Shown: in pieces, positions 55,745-63,619 of the stretch | How positions within the stretch are numbered: position 1 is the first letter of the stretch | Layout of the letters: every line of letters begins with the position of its first letter | Assembly: GCA_963733065.1 (NCBI GenBank) | Contig: CAVTBT010000001.1 | Coordinates: 310,001 to 374,000, forward strand | Length of the DNA: 64,000 nt | Origin: CAVTBT01 sp963733065 | GTDB lineage: Bacteria; Actinomycetota; Thermoleophilia; Gaiellales; Gaiellaceae | Reading direction: 5' to 3' | Position numbers and translations under genes: made by a program | Notes under the pieces: model-generated | Databases searched by the model: none | Told to the model about the DNA's origin: nothing | Seen by the model: only the letters and a program-made list of their open reading frames with translations

Positions 55745-55961
55745 ACCCGGTGCGGCGGCGGCGGACCTGCGGGCTCTGGCCGAGCGCCGCGTAGGCGATC
55801 GCGTTCAGCGACTCGTTGAGGTTGCGCAGCTCGCGCGTGACCTGCAGGAAGCCCTCGTTGGCCTCGAGCCGGCGGTTGATCCGAGCGAGCTCCTCCTGGA
55901 TCGCGTCGAGCCGCGTGAGCAGTGCCTCGAGCTGGCGGTCGGAGACGTCCCTGCGCTCCAC
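55743..55961 (-). CDS. Small coiled-coil protein
   Basis: 72 residues, GTG start with TAGAGT 6 bases upstream. A heptad-rich helix (LEALLTRLDAIQEELARINRRLEANEG) is followed by RELRNLNESLNAIAYAALG and a basic tail RRRRTG. Looks like a dimeric coiled coil; no family recognised. Confidence 0.65.
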   Translation of the reverse strand: MERRDVSDRQLEALLTRLDAIQEELARINRRLEANEGFLQVTRELRNLNESLNAIAYAALGQSPQVRRRRTG

Positions 55962-55967
55962 GGGGCG

Positions 55968-55973
55968 ACTCTA
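55968..55973 (-). promoter_or_regulatory. -10 element of the coiled-coil protein gene
   Basis: TAGAGT on the minus strand, 6 bases before GTG 55961; it extends into the end of the gene upstream. Confidence 0.45.
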
Positions 55974-56429
55974 CCGTGACGCGGCGCTGTTCAGAAAGGC
56001 CGCCCGCGTTCGCACGACGAGCGCGCCGCCGTCGAGCGACGCGAGCGCGCGGGACTCCGCGTCCGCGCCGGCGTGCAGCGACTCGATCCGTCGTGCGGCG
56101 CCGAGCTGCGAGACCGCTAGCCCGGCGAGCTCCTCCGGTGCGTCCGTGAACACCGCCACGCGCGCGCCAGCGGTGCCCAGGGATCGGAGCGCGGCCGAGA
56201 CCTCGGCGTTCGGGCGCAGGTAGACCGGAGCCCGGTCCTCGCCGTAGCGCTCGAGCAGCGTCCGCCAGTTCCCGGCTCCGGCCGCGTCGAGCTCGGCGGC
56301 CGCGGCCGCACGGTCGGCCGGCAGGGCGGCGGGCTCGACACCGAGCACGCGTGCCGCGTCGGCGAGCCAGTCGTCCCACAGGGGACGGGTGTCGCCGAGG
56401 ACGGCGTCGAGGTCCACGGCGAGGCTCAC
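55971..56429 (-). CDS. HAD-like hydrolase fold protein
   Basis: 152 residues. LAVDLDAVLGDTRPLWDDWL carries the DxD-type loop I of HAD phosphatases (D-L-D), and GARVAVFTDAPEELAGLAVSQLG resembles loop II with the Thr. Loop IV acidic residues are weak and the chain is short, so activity is uncertain. GTG 56429 overlaps the VanZ stop by 4 bases. Confidence 0.68.
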   Translation of the reverse strand: MSLAVDLDAVLGDTRPLWDDWLADAARVLGVEPAALPADRAAAAAELDAAGAGNWRTLLERYGEDRAPVYLRPNAEVSAALRSLGTAGARVAVFTDAPEELAGLAVSQLGAARRIESLHAGADAESRALASLDGGALVVRTRAAFLNSAASR

Positions 56430-56779
56430 GCCCACCGGGAGCCGACCTCGCGCCGATCCAGGACGAAGGTCTTCCACGCGAGCACACCGGCCGCGGCGCC
56501 GACCGCGTCCACGAGCACGTCGAGCACGGCCCCCTCGCGGCCGGTGACGAAGGTCTGATGCACCTCGTCGGTGACGGCGTACAGCACGGCGAGGGCGAAC
56601 GCGGGCAGTGGACGGCGCAGCGCGCGCACCAGGAGCGCCCCGAGCACGGCGTACTCGGCGGCGTGCGCGAGCTTCCGGAGCAGCAGGTCCCACGTGCCGA
56701 GGCCGGTGCCGAGCGACGGGATCGACGAGAGGGCGAAGATCACCGCAGCCCAGCCGAGCACGGGGAGCCAGGCGCGCAT
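56426..56779 (-). CDS. VanZ-family membrane protein
   Basis: 117 residues with four membrane helices: WLPVLGWAAVIFALSS, the KLAHAAEYAVLGALLV segment, LPAFALAVLYAVTDEVHQ and DVLVDAVGAAAGVLAW. The pattern KxxHxxEY...TDExHQ...GR...D is the VanZ signature; VanZ itself gives low-level teicoplanin resistance, but most family members are uncharacterised. Confidence 0.9.
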   Translation of the reverse strand: MRAWLPVLGWAAVIFALSSIPSLGTGLGTWDLLLRKLAHAAEYAVLGALLVRALRRPLPAFALAVLYAVTDEVHQTFVTGREGAVLDVLVDAVGAAAGVLAWKTFVLDRREVGSRWA

Positions 56780-56785
56780 CGGGCC

Positions 56786-56795
56786 ATGGTAGGCT
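56786..56795. promoter_or_regulatory. Divergent promoter pair of VanZ and the B12 operon
   Basis: Minus strand TACCAT (complement of 56786-56791), 6 bases before the VanZ ATG; plus strand TAGGCT (56790-56795), whose transcript would begin near 56803, just before the riboswitch. The two hexamers overlap by two bases. Confidence 0.55.
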
Positions 56796-56807
56796 CGCCG
56801 TCCATAC

Positions 56808-56951
56808 CGGAGCGCGGAGAGGGAACCCGGTGCGATTCCGGGACGGTCCCGCCGCTGTGAGGGGAGATGCTGGCGCGCCGAGGTGCCACTGGCCTCGGCC
56901 GGGAAGGCGGCGCGCGAGGGAGCCCCGAGTCAGAAGACCTGCCGTGCTCCG
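56808..56951 (+). promoter_or_regulatory. Cobalamin (B12) riboswitch
   Basis: All conserved parts occur in order: GAGGGAACCCGGTG, the GATTCCGGGACGGTCCCGCC core (56836 onward), CGCTGTGAG, GCCACTG, GGGAAGGCGG, and the B12 box AGTCAGAAGACCTGCC (56928-56943). Closing stem P1 is CGGAGCGCGG (56808-56817) with CCGTGCTCCG (56942-56951). The ribosome binding site GGAAGGAGG follows about 20 bases later, so control is probably at translation. It governs the six-gene operon from 56983. Confidence 0.95.
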
Positions 56952-56982
56952 TCAGACCGAACCCCTCGCGGAAGGAGGATTC

Positions 56983-57579
56983 GTGCTTCGTCGTACCCTC
57001 GTTGTCACCGTGGCAGTCCTAGCGGTGGCGCTCCTGCTGGCGGCCGCAGCGCTGTCGGCCACCGTCAAGATCCGCGTCGAAGGCCGGACGCAGACCATCT
57101 TCGGCGCCTCGCAGCCGTCCGTCCGGGCCGACAACGCGCTCCAGGCGCTCGACGTCGCCAGCCTCGCCGGCGAGTTCTACTACGGCCTCACGGCGAGCTC
57201 GTTCGGCAACTACGTCAGCCAGATCGGCCGCTACCCGGCCGCCGGCAACACGGGCTGGGTGTTCAAGGTCAACGGCGTCTCGCCTCCCGTCGGCGCCGAC
57301 CAGGTGGCGCTGAAGGATGGCGACACGGTGCTCTGGTACTGGGCCGAGTTCGGCTCGACCGGTGGCCCGCCGACGCTGGAGGTGCAGCGCCTGCCGGCCA
57401 ACTGCTACCTCGTGTCCGCCGTGAGCGACGCCGGCGTGAAGACGCCGGCGCGCGCGACGTTGCGGGTCGACGGACGGAGCGTGCGGACGAACGCGCGGGG
57501 TCGCGGCTGCGTCGGGCGGCACACGGGCCTGGTCCGGGCAACGCTCGCGGGCGCCGTGCGCTCGAACGCTGTCCGGTAG
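56983..57579 (+). CDS. Secreted DUF4430 (transcobalamin C-terminal-like) protein
   Basis: 198 residues. Signal peptide (LVVTVAVLAVALLLAAAALSA), then a DUF4430 domain at about residues 30-130: NALQALDVA, YVSQIGRYPAAGNTGWVFKVNG and DTVLWYWAEF. In vertebrate transcobalamin and intrinsic factor the homologous beta domain closes over bound cobalamin. The C-terminal 65 residues look like a small beta domain (KTPARATLRVDG). First gene after the B12 riboswitch, so cobalamin binding at the cell surface is likely. No lipobox, no membrane anchor at the C-terminus. Confidence 0.88.
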   Translation: MLRRTLVVTVAVLAVALLLAAAALSATVKIRVEGRTQTIFGASQPSVRADNALQALDVASLAGEFYYGLTASSFGNYVSQIGRYPAAGNTGWVFKVNGVSPPVGADQVALKDGDTVLWYWAEFGSTGGPPTLEVQRLPANCYLVSAVSDAGVKTPARATLRVDGRSVRTNARGRGCVGRHTGLVRATLAGAVRSNAVR

Positions 57580-57582
57580 GGC

Positions 57583-58290
57583 ATGGCCCGGCGCCTCCTC
57601 GGGCTTCTCGCCGCCGCGCTGGTCGTCGCCGGCTGCGGCGGCGGGGGCGGGGGCGGAGGCGCCGACGGCGAGGCGACCCTATGGGTGACGCGCGACCGCG
57701 GCGATCAGGTGCTGATCGAGACGACAGTCGACTCCGGGCAGACGCTGCTGCGGGCGCTGCGCTCGAAGGCGGACGTCGAGACGCGGTATGGAGGCCGTTT
57801 CGTCCAGGGGATCGAGGGCGTCGAGGGCAGCCTCGCCGGGCAGCGCGACTGGTTCTGGTTCGTCAACGGCATCGAGGGCGACCGGAGCGCCGTCGAGTAC
57901 CGGCTGCAGCCCGGCGACGTCGCGTGGTGGGACTTCCGCTCCTGGGGGGAGGAGGCGCGCAGGCCGGTCGTCGTGGGCGCATTTCCCGAGCCCTTCGTCC
58001 ACGGCTGGGACGGGGACGTGCGGCCGGCCGCCGTGCGCTACGCGCCGGGCCTCGCCGCCGCCGCCCGCCGGATCGGCGAGCGCCTTGGTGCGGTGTCGGT
58101 CGAGCCGGCCGGCACGCTGGTCGCGGACGACGCGAACGTGTTCGAGCTGGACGACGGCCCGCCCCGGTTCACGGCCGCCGAGCGGACGCCCGGGCGAGGC
58201 GCCGGCACGCCCGTCGTGTTCACGTTCGCCGGCGACGTCGACGCCCTGCTCGACGACGGGCTCGGCCGCCGCGCCTACGCCCTGCCATGA
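57583..58290 (+). CDS. DUF4430-domain lipoprotein
   Basis: 235 residues. Lipoprotein signal LLGLLAAALVVAGC (Cys near residue 18) and a poly-Gly linker. The DUF4430 domain (GQTLLRAL, GQRDWFWFVNGIEGD, YRLQPGDVAWWDFRSW) is at about residues 50-125. A further 100-residue alpha/beta domain ends the protein. It starts 4 bases after the first DUF4430 gene and overlaps the T-component gene by 4 bases. A membrane-anchored partner for the secreted DUF4430 protein is plausible. Confidence 0.88.
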   Translation: MARRLLGLLAAALVVAGCGGGGGGGGADGEATLWVTRDRGDQVLIETTVDSGQTLLRALRSKADVETRYGGRFVQGIEGVEGSLAGQRDWFWFVNGIEGDRSAVEYRLQPGDVAWWDFRSWGEEARRPVVVGAFPEPFVHGWDGDVRPAAVRYAPGLAAAARRIGERLGAVSVEPAGTLVADDANVFELDDGPPRFTAAERTPGRGAGTPVVFTFAGDVDALLDDGLGRRAYALP

Positions 58291-58985
58291 GCCCCGGAGC
58301 CGCAGCCATCCTCCTGGCCGGCGCGGGAGCCGCAGCCCTCGTCTCCGATCGCATCTGGGTGGTGGGGCTGCTCACGGGCATCCTGCTCTTGGTCTGCCTC
58401 CGTGCCCCCGCGGAGCGCCGCTGGCCGTACCTGATCGGCGCGCTGACGACCGGGCTCAGCGTGCTCGTGCTCTCGCCGTTCCTGTGGTCGTCGGGTGGAG
58501 GGACACTGCTCTGGGAAGGTCCGACGGTGGCGGTGCTCGGCCCGCTCGACGTGTCCACCGACGAGATCGCCGAGGCCGCGCTCAACGCGCTGCGACTGAC
58601 CGCGCTCGCGCTCGCGTTCTCTGCCTACGCCCTGCTGCTCGACCACGACCGGCTCGTGTCGGCGGCCCGCTGGGGGCGCCGCTCCGCGCTCGCGGTCGCG
58701 CTGGCGACACGGCTCGTTCCGTCGCTGGAGCGGGACGCCGCCGGCCTGGCCGAGTCCGTCCGTGGCCGAGGCGTCCCGTTGCAGGGGGCACGAGGCCACG
58801 CGCGACTGCTCTCGCCGCTCGTGGCGGGCTCGCTCGAGCGGGCGTCCCAGCTGGCCGAGGCGATGGAGGCGCGGGGCTTCGGCCGGCCGGGAGCGACTCG
58901 TGCGCCACGGCCGCCGTGGACGCGGCTCGACCGGGCTGCGGTGGCGGCCGCCGGCCTCCTCGTTGCGGGAGCACTGTGGCTCTAG
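58287..58985 (+). CDS. ECF transporter T component (CbiQ/EcfT family)
   Basis: 232-residue transmembrane coupling subunit of an energy-coupling-factor importer. Five or so membrane helices and the cytosolic A-R-G coupling motifs are visible: ESVRGRGVPLQGARG, then LAEAMEARGFGRPG. These contact the grooves of the two ATPase domains. ATG overlaps the lipoprotein stop; its own end overlaps the ATPase gene by 10 bases. Confidence 0.92.
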   Translation: MSPGAAAILLAGAGAAALVSDRIWVVGLLTGILLLVCLRAPAERRWPYLIGALTTGLSVLVLSPFLWSSGGGTLLWEGPTVAVLGPLDVSTDEIAEAALNALRLTALALAFSAYALLLDHDRLVSAARWGRRSALAVALATRLVPSLERDAAGLAESVRGRGVPLQGARGHARLLSPLVAGSLERASQLAEAMEARGFGRPGATRAPRPPWTRLDRAAVAAAGLLVAGALWL

Positions 58986-60319
58986 CGCGCGCCGACCGGC
59001 TCTCGTTCGCCTACCCGGGCGCAGGCGACGCGCTTCGCGACGTCACGGTCTCGATCGAGCCGGGAGAGGTCGTTGCGCTCCTCGGCCCCTCGGGCTCCGG
59101 CAAGTCGACCCTGGTCCGCGCGCTCGCCGGGCTCGTGCCGCACTTCCACGGCGGCCGCTTCGCGGGCCGCGTCGAGGTGGGGAGCCACGACACGCGCAGC
59201 GCTCGCCCCGCCGAGCTCGCGGGCGTCGTCGCCACGGTCTTCCAGGATCCGGAGGACCAGGTCGTGATGACGCGCGTCGAGAACGAGGTCGCGTTCGGCC
59301 TCGAGAACCTCGGTGCCCCGCCGGTGGAGATCTGGCCGCGCGTCGAGGAGGCGCTCGCGGCGGTCGGGGCACATCATCTGTGGGGGCGGCGGACGATCGA
59401 GCTCTCGGGCGGCGAGCTGCAGCGGGTGTGCCTCGCGTCGGCGCTCGCGCTGCGGCCGCGGCTGCTGCTCCTCGACGAGCCGACCTCCCAGCTCGACCCC
59501 GCCGGTGCGGCGCGGTTCCTGGCCGCCGTCACGGGGCTTGGCGCCGCCGTCGTGCTGTCGGAGCAGAGGATCGCCCGCGCGCTGACCCTCGCCGGGCGCG
59601 TCTGGTTCGTCGAGGACGGACGGCTGTTGCTCGACTGCGCCCGCGACGAGGCTGCGGCCTGGCTCGAGGCCGAGCGGCCGGGCTGGCTCGACCGGCTGCC
59701 TCCGCCGTCCTCGGAGCCGACGGCCGACGTCGCGCTGCGGCTCGACGGGGTGTCGTTCGCGTACCGGGACGGGCCGCCGGCGGTGGTGGACGCGTCGCTC
59801 GTCCTGCACCGCGGCGAGGTGGTCGCGCTCCACGGCCCGAACGGCTCCGGCAAGACGACCCTCGCCAAGCTCGCGGCGGGTCTGCTCGAGCCGTCTGCGG
59901 GGCTCATCGACCGTCGCGGCCGTGTCGCGTACCTCTCGCAGGATCCCGGGCGCTACCTCGTCGCCGAGACCGCGCTCGACGAGGTTGCCCTCGCCGTCGG
60001 CGGCGACCGGGTACGGGCTGAGACGGCGCTCGGGCGCGCGGGCCTCGCCTGGGCAGCGGCGAGGCATCCGCGAGACCTGTCGAGCGGGGAGCGCGAGCGC
60101 CTGGCCGTGGCCGCGGTCGCCGTCTCCGAGCCCGATGTCCTCGTCCTCGACGAGCCGACGCGCGGCGTCGATCCGGAGCGGAAGGCCGACCTCGCCGCGT
60201 GGCTGGACGAGCTCGCGGCGTCCGGAACCGCGATCCTCGTCGCGACCCACGACGCGGGCTTCCCGGCACACAGGCGCGTCCGGCTCGGCGCCGATGCGGA
60301 GGTGCCCGTTGCCGTCTAG
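58976..60319 (+). CDS. ECF transporter ATPase with two fused ABC domains
   Basis: 447 residues carrying two complete ABC modules in one chain, equivalent to EcfA plus EcfA'. Module 1: Walker A GPSGSGKST at about 37-45, Q-loop VFQDPEDQVVM, signature LSGGELQR, Walker B LLLLDEPTSQLD. Module 2: Walker A GPNGSGKTT, Q-loop LSQDPGRYLV, signature LSSGERERL, Walker B VLVLDEPTRGVD, switch His in VATHD. In module 1 the switch position reads VLSEQR with no His, so the two sites may be unequal. GTG start. Confidence 0.94.
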   Translation: MALARADRLSFAYPGAGDALRDVTVSIEPGEVVALLGPSGSGKSTLVRALAGLVPHFHGGRFAGRVEVGSHDTRSARPAELAGVVATVFQDPEDQVVMTRVENEVAFGLENLGAPPVEIWPRVEEALAAVGAHHLWGRRTIELSGGELQRVCLASALALRPRLLLLDEPTSQLDPAGAARFLAAVTGLGAAVVLSEQRIARALTLAGRVWFVEDGRLLLDCARDEAAAWLEAERPGWLDRLPPPSSEPTADVALRLDGVSFAYRDGPPAVVDASLVLHRGEVVALHGPNGSGKTTLAKLAAGLLEPSAGLIDRRGRVAYLSQDPGRYLVAETALDEVALAVGGDRVRAETALGRAGLAWAAARHPRDLSSGERERLAVAAVAVSEPDVLVLDEPTRGVDPERKADLAAWLDELAASGTAILVATHDAGFPAHRRVRLGADAEVPVAV

Positions 60320-60983
60320 GTGGGTTGCGGCCGCATCCGGCGTCGCGCTGGTGTGTGCCGCGTGGGCGGCGCTCGACCCCGCGCGCGGGGCGCTGGCAGT
60401 CCTGCTCGCCGCCGGTGCGGTGCTCGCGGCCGGCGTCGCCTGGCTCGAGAGCTCGCCCCAGTCGGCGCGCGACCTGACGCTCGTGGCGACGCTCGCCGGC
60501 CTGGCCGCCGCGGGGCGGGTGCTCTTCGCGCCGGTGCCGGGCGTCCAGCCGGTGACGGTGATTGTCGCGGCGAGCGGCGTCGCCCTTGGGCCGCGCCGCG
60601 GCTTCGCCGTCGGCGCGCTCGCGGCGCTCGCCTCGAATTTCTTCCTCGGCCAGGGCACCCATACGCCGTGGCAGATGCTCGCGTGGGGAGGGTGCGGGGT
60701 CGCAGCCGGTCTAGCCCGTCCGGCGCTCCGGCGTCGCGTGCCGTTCGCGATGTTCTGCTTCGGGCTCGGCTTCGCCTACGGAGTCGTCCTCAACCTCTGG
60801 CACTGGTACGCCTTCCTGCCGCACACCTGGCCCGCGCTGACGGCGTCCCTCGGCGCGGCGTTCGCGTTCGACCTCGCGCACGCGATCGGCAACGTCATCC
60901 TGGCGCTCGTCGCCGGGCCCGAGCTGAGACGCGTGCTCGAGCGCCACGAGCGGCGTGCGCGGACGGAGGTGGTCTGGGCGTGA
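60309..60983 (+). CDS. ECF transporter S component, probably for cobalamin
   Basis: 224-residue membrane protein with six likely helices. AGRVLFAPVPGVQPVTVIVAASGVALGPRRGFAVGALAALASNFFLGQGTHTPWQMLAWGGCG-type organisation, seen here in segments, is that of ECF S subunits, with the AxxxA-like helix 1 that docks on the T component. Substrate specificity is inferred from the riboswitch and the DUF4430 genes. The start is TTG 60309; no ATG or GTG fits the frame near the ATPase stop. Confidence 0.82.
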   Translation: MPSRWVAAASGVALVCAAWAALDPARGALAVLLAAGAVLAAGVAWLESSPQSARDLTLVATLAGLAAAGRVLFAPVPGVQPVTVIVAASGVALGPRRGFAVGALAALASNFFLGQGTHTPWQMLAWGGCGVAAGLARPALRRRVPFAMFCFGLGFAYGVVLNLWHWYAFLPHTWPALTASLGAAFAFDLAHAIGNVILALVAGPELRRVLERHERRARTEVVWA

Positions 60984-61810
60984 AGCTGCTCCTGGTGGCG
61001 GCGGCCTCCGCGCTCCTGCTGGCCGGCACAGGGCCGGTGGCCGGCTCGACGCGCTACCTCGAGTCCCGGCAGACACCAGGCGGCGGGTTCGCCGAGCCGG
61101 GACTGGCTCCCGACCCGACGGTGACCGCGTGGGCGACGCTCGGGCTGGCCGCTGCGGGCGCGAGCGGCGCCGTGCTCGAACAGGCGCGGGCGTATCTCGC
61201 GGCAGCCGAGCCGGGGCTGCGGACGACCACCGACCTCGCGCTGAACGTTGCCGCTCGCGCCGCGGCGGGAGAGCGGCCACCCGACGGGGTGATCGACCGC
61301 CTACGGACGCGCGCGCCCGACCGGCTGGTCAACGGGTCGATCTGGACGATCCTGGCACTTCGCCAGGCCGGCGAGCCCGCACCGCCGGCGCACGTTCGGG
61401 CGCTGCTCGGCGCGCAGCGACCGTCGGGCGGCTGGGGCTGGCTGCGCGGCGGCGCGCCCGACTCCAACGACACCGCTGCGGCGATACAGGCGCTGCGGGC
61501 AGCCGGTGTCGCCGGGCGCCCGATCGACCGCGGCCTCGCCTACCTGCGCGCGCAGCAGAACCGCGACGGCGGCTGGGGGCTCGTCCGTGGCCGGGCGTCC
61601 GACGCCCAGTCGACGGCGTGGGCGATCCAGGGGTTGCTGGCCGCCGGGAGGAAGCCTGGCGCGGCGGCCTGGCGGTACCTCGCAGGGCTCCGGCGCGCCG
61701 ACGGCAGCTACCGCTACAGCGCCCGCTACGCGACGACGCCAGTCTGGGTGACGGCCCAGGTGCTGCCGGCGCTCGCCGGCAGGCCGTTCCCGGTCAAGAC
61801 CGGCGGCTGA
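60980..61810 (+). CDS. Secreted alpha/alpha-toroid (prenyltransferase/squalene-cyclase-like) repeat protein
   Basis: 276 residues: signal peptide KLLLVAAASALLLAGTGPVAG, then about five repeats of two helices with a QxxxGGW turn (SRQTPGGGFAEPG; AQRPSGGWGWLRGG; QQNRDGGWGLVRG; RRADGSYRYS). This is the toroid of terpene cyclases and protein prenyltransferases, and it is also the fold of the alpha domain of transcobalamin and intrinsic factor. No DxDD or DxDTT-type cyclase acid motif is seen, which favours binding over catalysis. Last gene of the riboswitch operon; GTG overlaps the S-component stop. Converges on the GNAT gene. Confidence 0.85.
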   Translation: MKLLLVAAASALLLAGTGPVAGSTRYLESRQTPGGGFAEPGLAPDPTVTAWATLGLAAAGASGAVLEQARAYLAAAEPGLRTTTDLALNVAARAAAGERPPDGVIDRLRTRAPDRLVNGSIWTILALRQAGEPAPPAHVRALLGAQRPSGGWGWLRGGAPDSNDTAAAIQALRAAGVAGRPIDRGLAYLRAQQNRDGGWGLVRGRASDAQSTAWAIQGLLAAGRKPGAAAWRYLAGLRRADGSYRYSARYATTPVWVTAQVLPALAGRPFPVKTGG

Positions 61811-62696
61811 AGGTGGCGTTCGCGCCGATCGCCCGATAGCCGAGCCGCTCGTTGACGGCGAGCATCGGACGGTTCTGCTCGTCGTTCTCGGTCGTCGCGG
61901 TGTCGATGCCGCGGGCGGCCGCCCGGGCGAGCGCGTGGTGCTTCACGAGGAGCGCGAGCCCACGGCCGCGGAACCGGCGGGCGGTTCCGGTCATGCCGCT
62001 CATCGCGAGTCGGCTGTCCGCGTCCGAGATCACGGTCGTGAACGCGGCCGGCTCACCGTCGACGAGGGCGAGGAGGCTCGCCTCCGCGTCGAGCTCGGGG
62101 TCGTGCCACCAGCGCTCGACCCAGTCCTCCCAGCGCACGTCGTCGAACGGCTGGTCGACGGGGACGTCGCGGAGCGCCTCGACCTCGAGCTCGTAGATCG
62201 GCCGCGGATCCTCGATCGCGGCGTACGGCACGAGCTCCACGTCCGCCGGCGGGTCCGGAGCCGGAGGCAACGTCGTCAGGTCGAGCGATGACATGCGTTG
62301 GATGAACGTGACCTCGAAGCCGCGCGCGCCCATGAACCGCCTCGAAGGCTCCTCGTCGAGGCCGAACGAGTTGACATGCGTCGCACCGAGCTCGCGGAGG
62401 TGGGTCTCGGCCCGTTCCCAGAGCGCGGCGCCGATGCCCTCGGAGCGGCGCTGCGGATGGACGTAGACGTTGGCCACGGCCGCGCCCGGGTCGGACGAGC
62501 TCGTGGACAGCGCCGCCGACGCGAAACCGACGATGGCACCGCCGTCCTCGGCCGCCCACATGCGGCGGTGCACGCGCACAGGGATCGCCTGCCACCAGTG
62601 GCGGAGCCCGTGCCCGGTCGCGAGCTCGGCCGGGTAGACGATCGTCGACAGCTGCGCAACCGAGGGTGCGTCCTCGAGCGTTGCCTCGCGGATCAC
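61794..62696 (-). CDS. Double-GNAT acetyltransferase 1
   Basis: 300 residues with two GNAT domains in tandem. Domain 1 has an acetyl-CoA loop at VHPQRRSEGIGAALWERAE; domain 2 at GTARRFRGRGLALLVKHHALARA, then TTENDEQNRPMLAVNERLGY. The GTG at 62696 is chosen because it overlaps the stop of the next gene by 4 bases and because MIREATLEDAP aligns with its paralogue. Similar double-GNAT designs include mycothiol synthase, but the substrate here is unknown. Confidence 0.85.
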   Translation of the reverse strand: MIREATLEDAPSVAQLSTIVYPAELATGHGLRHWWQAIPVRVHRRMWAAEDGGAIVGFASAALSTSSSDPGAAVANVYVHPQRRSEGIGAALWERAETHLRELGATHVNSFGLDEEPSRRFMGARGFEVTFIQRMSSLDLTTLPPAPDPPADVELVPYAAIEDPRPIYELEVEALRDVPVDQPFDDVRWEDWVERWWHDPELDAEASLLALVDGEPAAFTTVISDADSRLAMSGMTGTARRFRGRGLALLVKHHALARAAARGIDTATTENDEQNRPMLAVNERLGYRAIGANATFSRRS

Positions 62697-63619
62697 CGGT
62701 CGGGTGTGACCGTGCGCTTCCACGAGAGCCTGGTCGAGTGGGGCCGGTACCCGAGCCGCGTGTTCACCGCCAGCATCGGGGCGTTCGTCTCGTCGTTTTC
62801 CGTGAAGACCGTGGTGACGCCCTTCGCGGCCGTCCGTCGTAGCGACTCGAGCTTCACGAGCCGCGCGAGCCCGCGTCCGCGGTACTCGGGCAGCGTGCCG
62901 GTGATGTCGTTCTCGGCTCGCCCGGTCTCGACGTCGACGTGGATCATCGTGATGGCTGCCACCGCACCGTCGACGACGGCGGCGACGCTCGCGTCGCGGT
63001 CGAGGGTCGGGCTCTCCCAGAACTCACGTCGCCACTCGTCGAACGGCAGGTGATCCCACGTGTCGTCGCCGGGGATGTCGATGGTGGCCGTGGTGTCGAC
63101 GTGCCAGATCTGCTCGGGATCGCCGACCTCGGCGAACGAGCGCAGCTCGACGCCCGCTGGCCGTGCGGGCTCGTCGGTGAGCGTGCGCGGGTCGAGCATC
63201 GAGATGCGCTGCACGAACGTCTGCTCGTAGCCGCGGCCGGTCGCCAGCCGCCGCGCCCGCTCCTCGTCGCGGGAGACCGCGCGCAGCAGCGTGGCCCCGA
63301 TCGCGACCACGTGCTGCTCGGCGGCGTCGAGCAGCGCTCGGCCGAGCCCCTGCCCGCGGTGCTCGGGGTGCACCGTCGCGCCCACGAACGCGGCGCCCTC
63401 GGTCGAGGTGTGCGTGTCGAGGCCGCTCGACGCCCAGCCGACGACGTGCCCGTCCGCCACGGCCTTGAAGAGGCGCTGGCGGCCCCGTGCGGGGCGTGAC
63501 TCGATCGCGTGACGCCAACCGTTCACGGTGAAGAGGGTGTCGTCGTGCACGACGTTCATGAGTGCGACCGCACCCGGCAGGTCGTCGAGCGTTGCCTCCT
63601 CGATCTCGGGGCGGATCAT
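62693..63619 (-). CDS. Double-GNAT acetyltransferase 2
   Basis: 308 residues, paralogous to both neighbours: IRPEIEEATLDDLPGAVAL at the start, VHPEHRGQGLGRALLDAAEQH in domain 1 and GTLPEYRGRGLARLVKLESL with FTENDETNAPMLAVNTRLGY in domain 2. ATG 63619 overlaps the stop of the third copy by 4 bases; a longer frame upstream is the antisense of nothing and only shadows that copy. Three linked copies suggest local duplication. Confidence 0.88.
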   Translation of the reverse strand: MIRPEIEEATLDDLPGAVALMNVVHDDTLFTVNGWRHAIESRPARGRQRLFKAVADGHVVGWASSGLDTHTSTEGAAFVGATVHPEHRGQGLGRALLDAAEQHVVAIGATLLRAVSRDEERARRLATGRGYEQTFVQRISMLDPRTLTDEPARPAGVELRSFAEVGDPEQIWHVDTTATIDIPGDDTWDHLPFDEWRREFWESPTLDRDASVAAVVDGAVAAITMIHVDVETGRAENDITGTLPEYRGRGLARLVKLESLRRTAAKGVTTVFTENDETNAPMLAVNTRLGYRPHSTRLSWKRTVTPDR

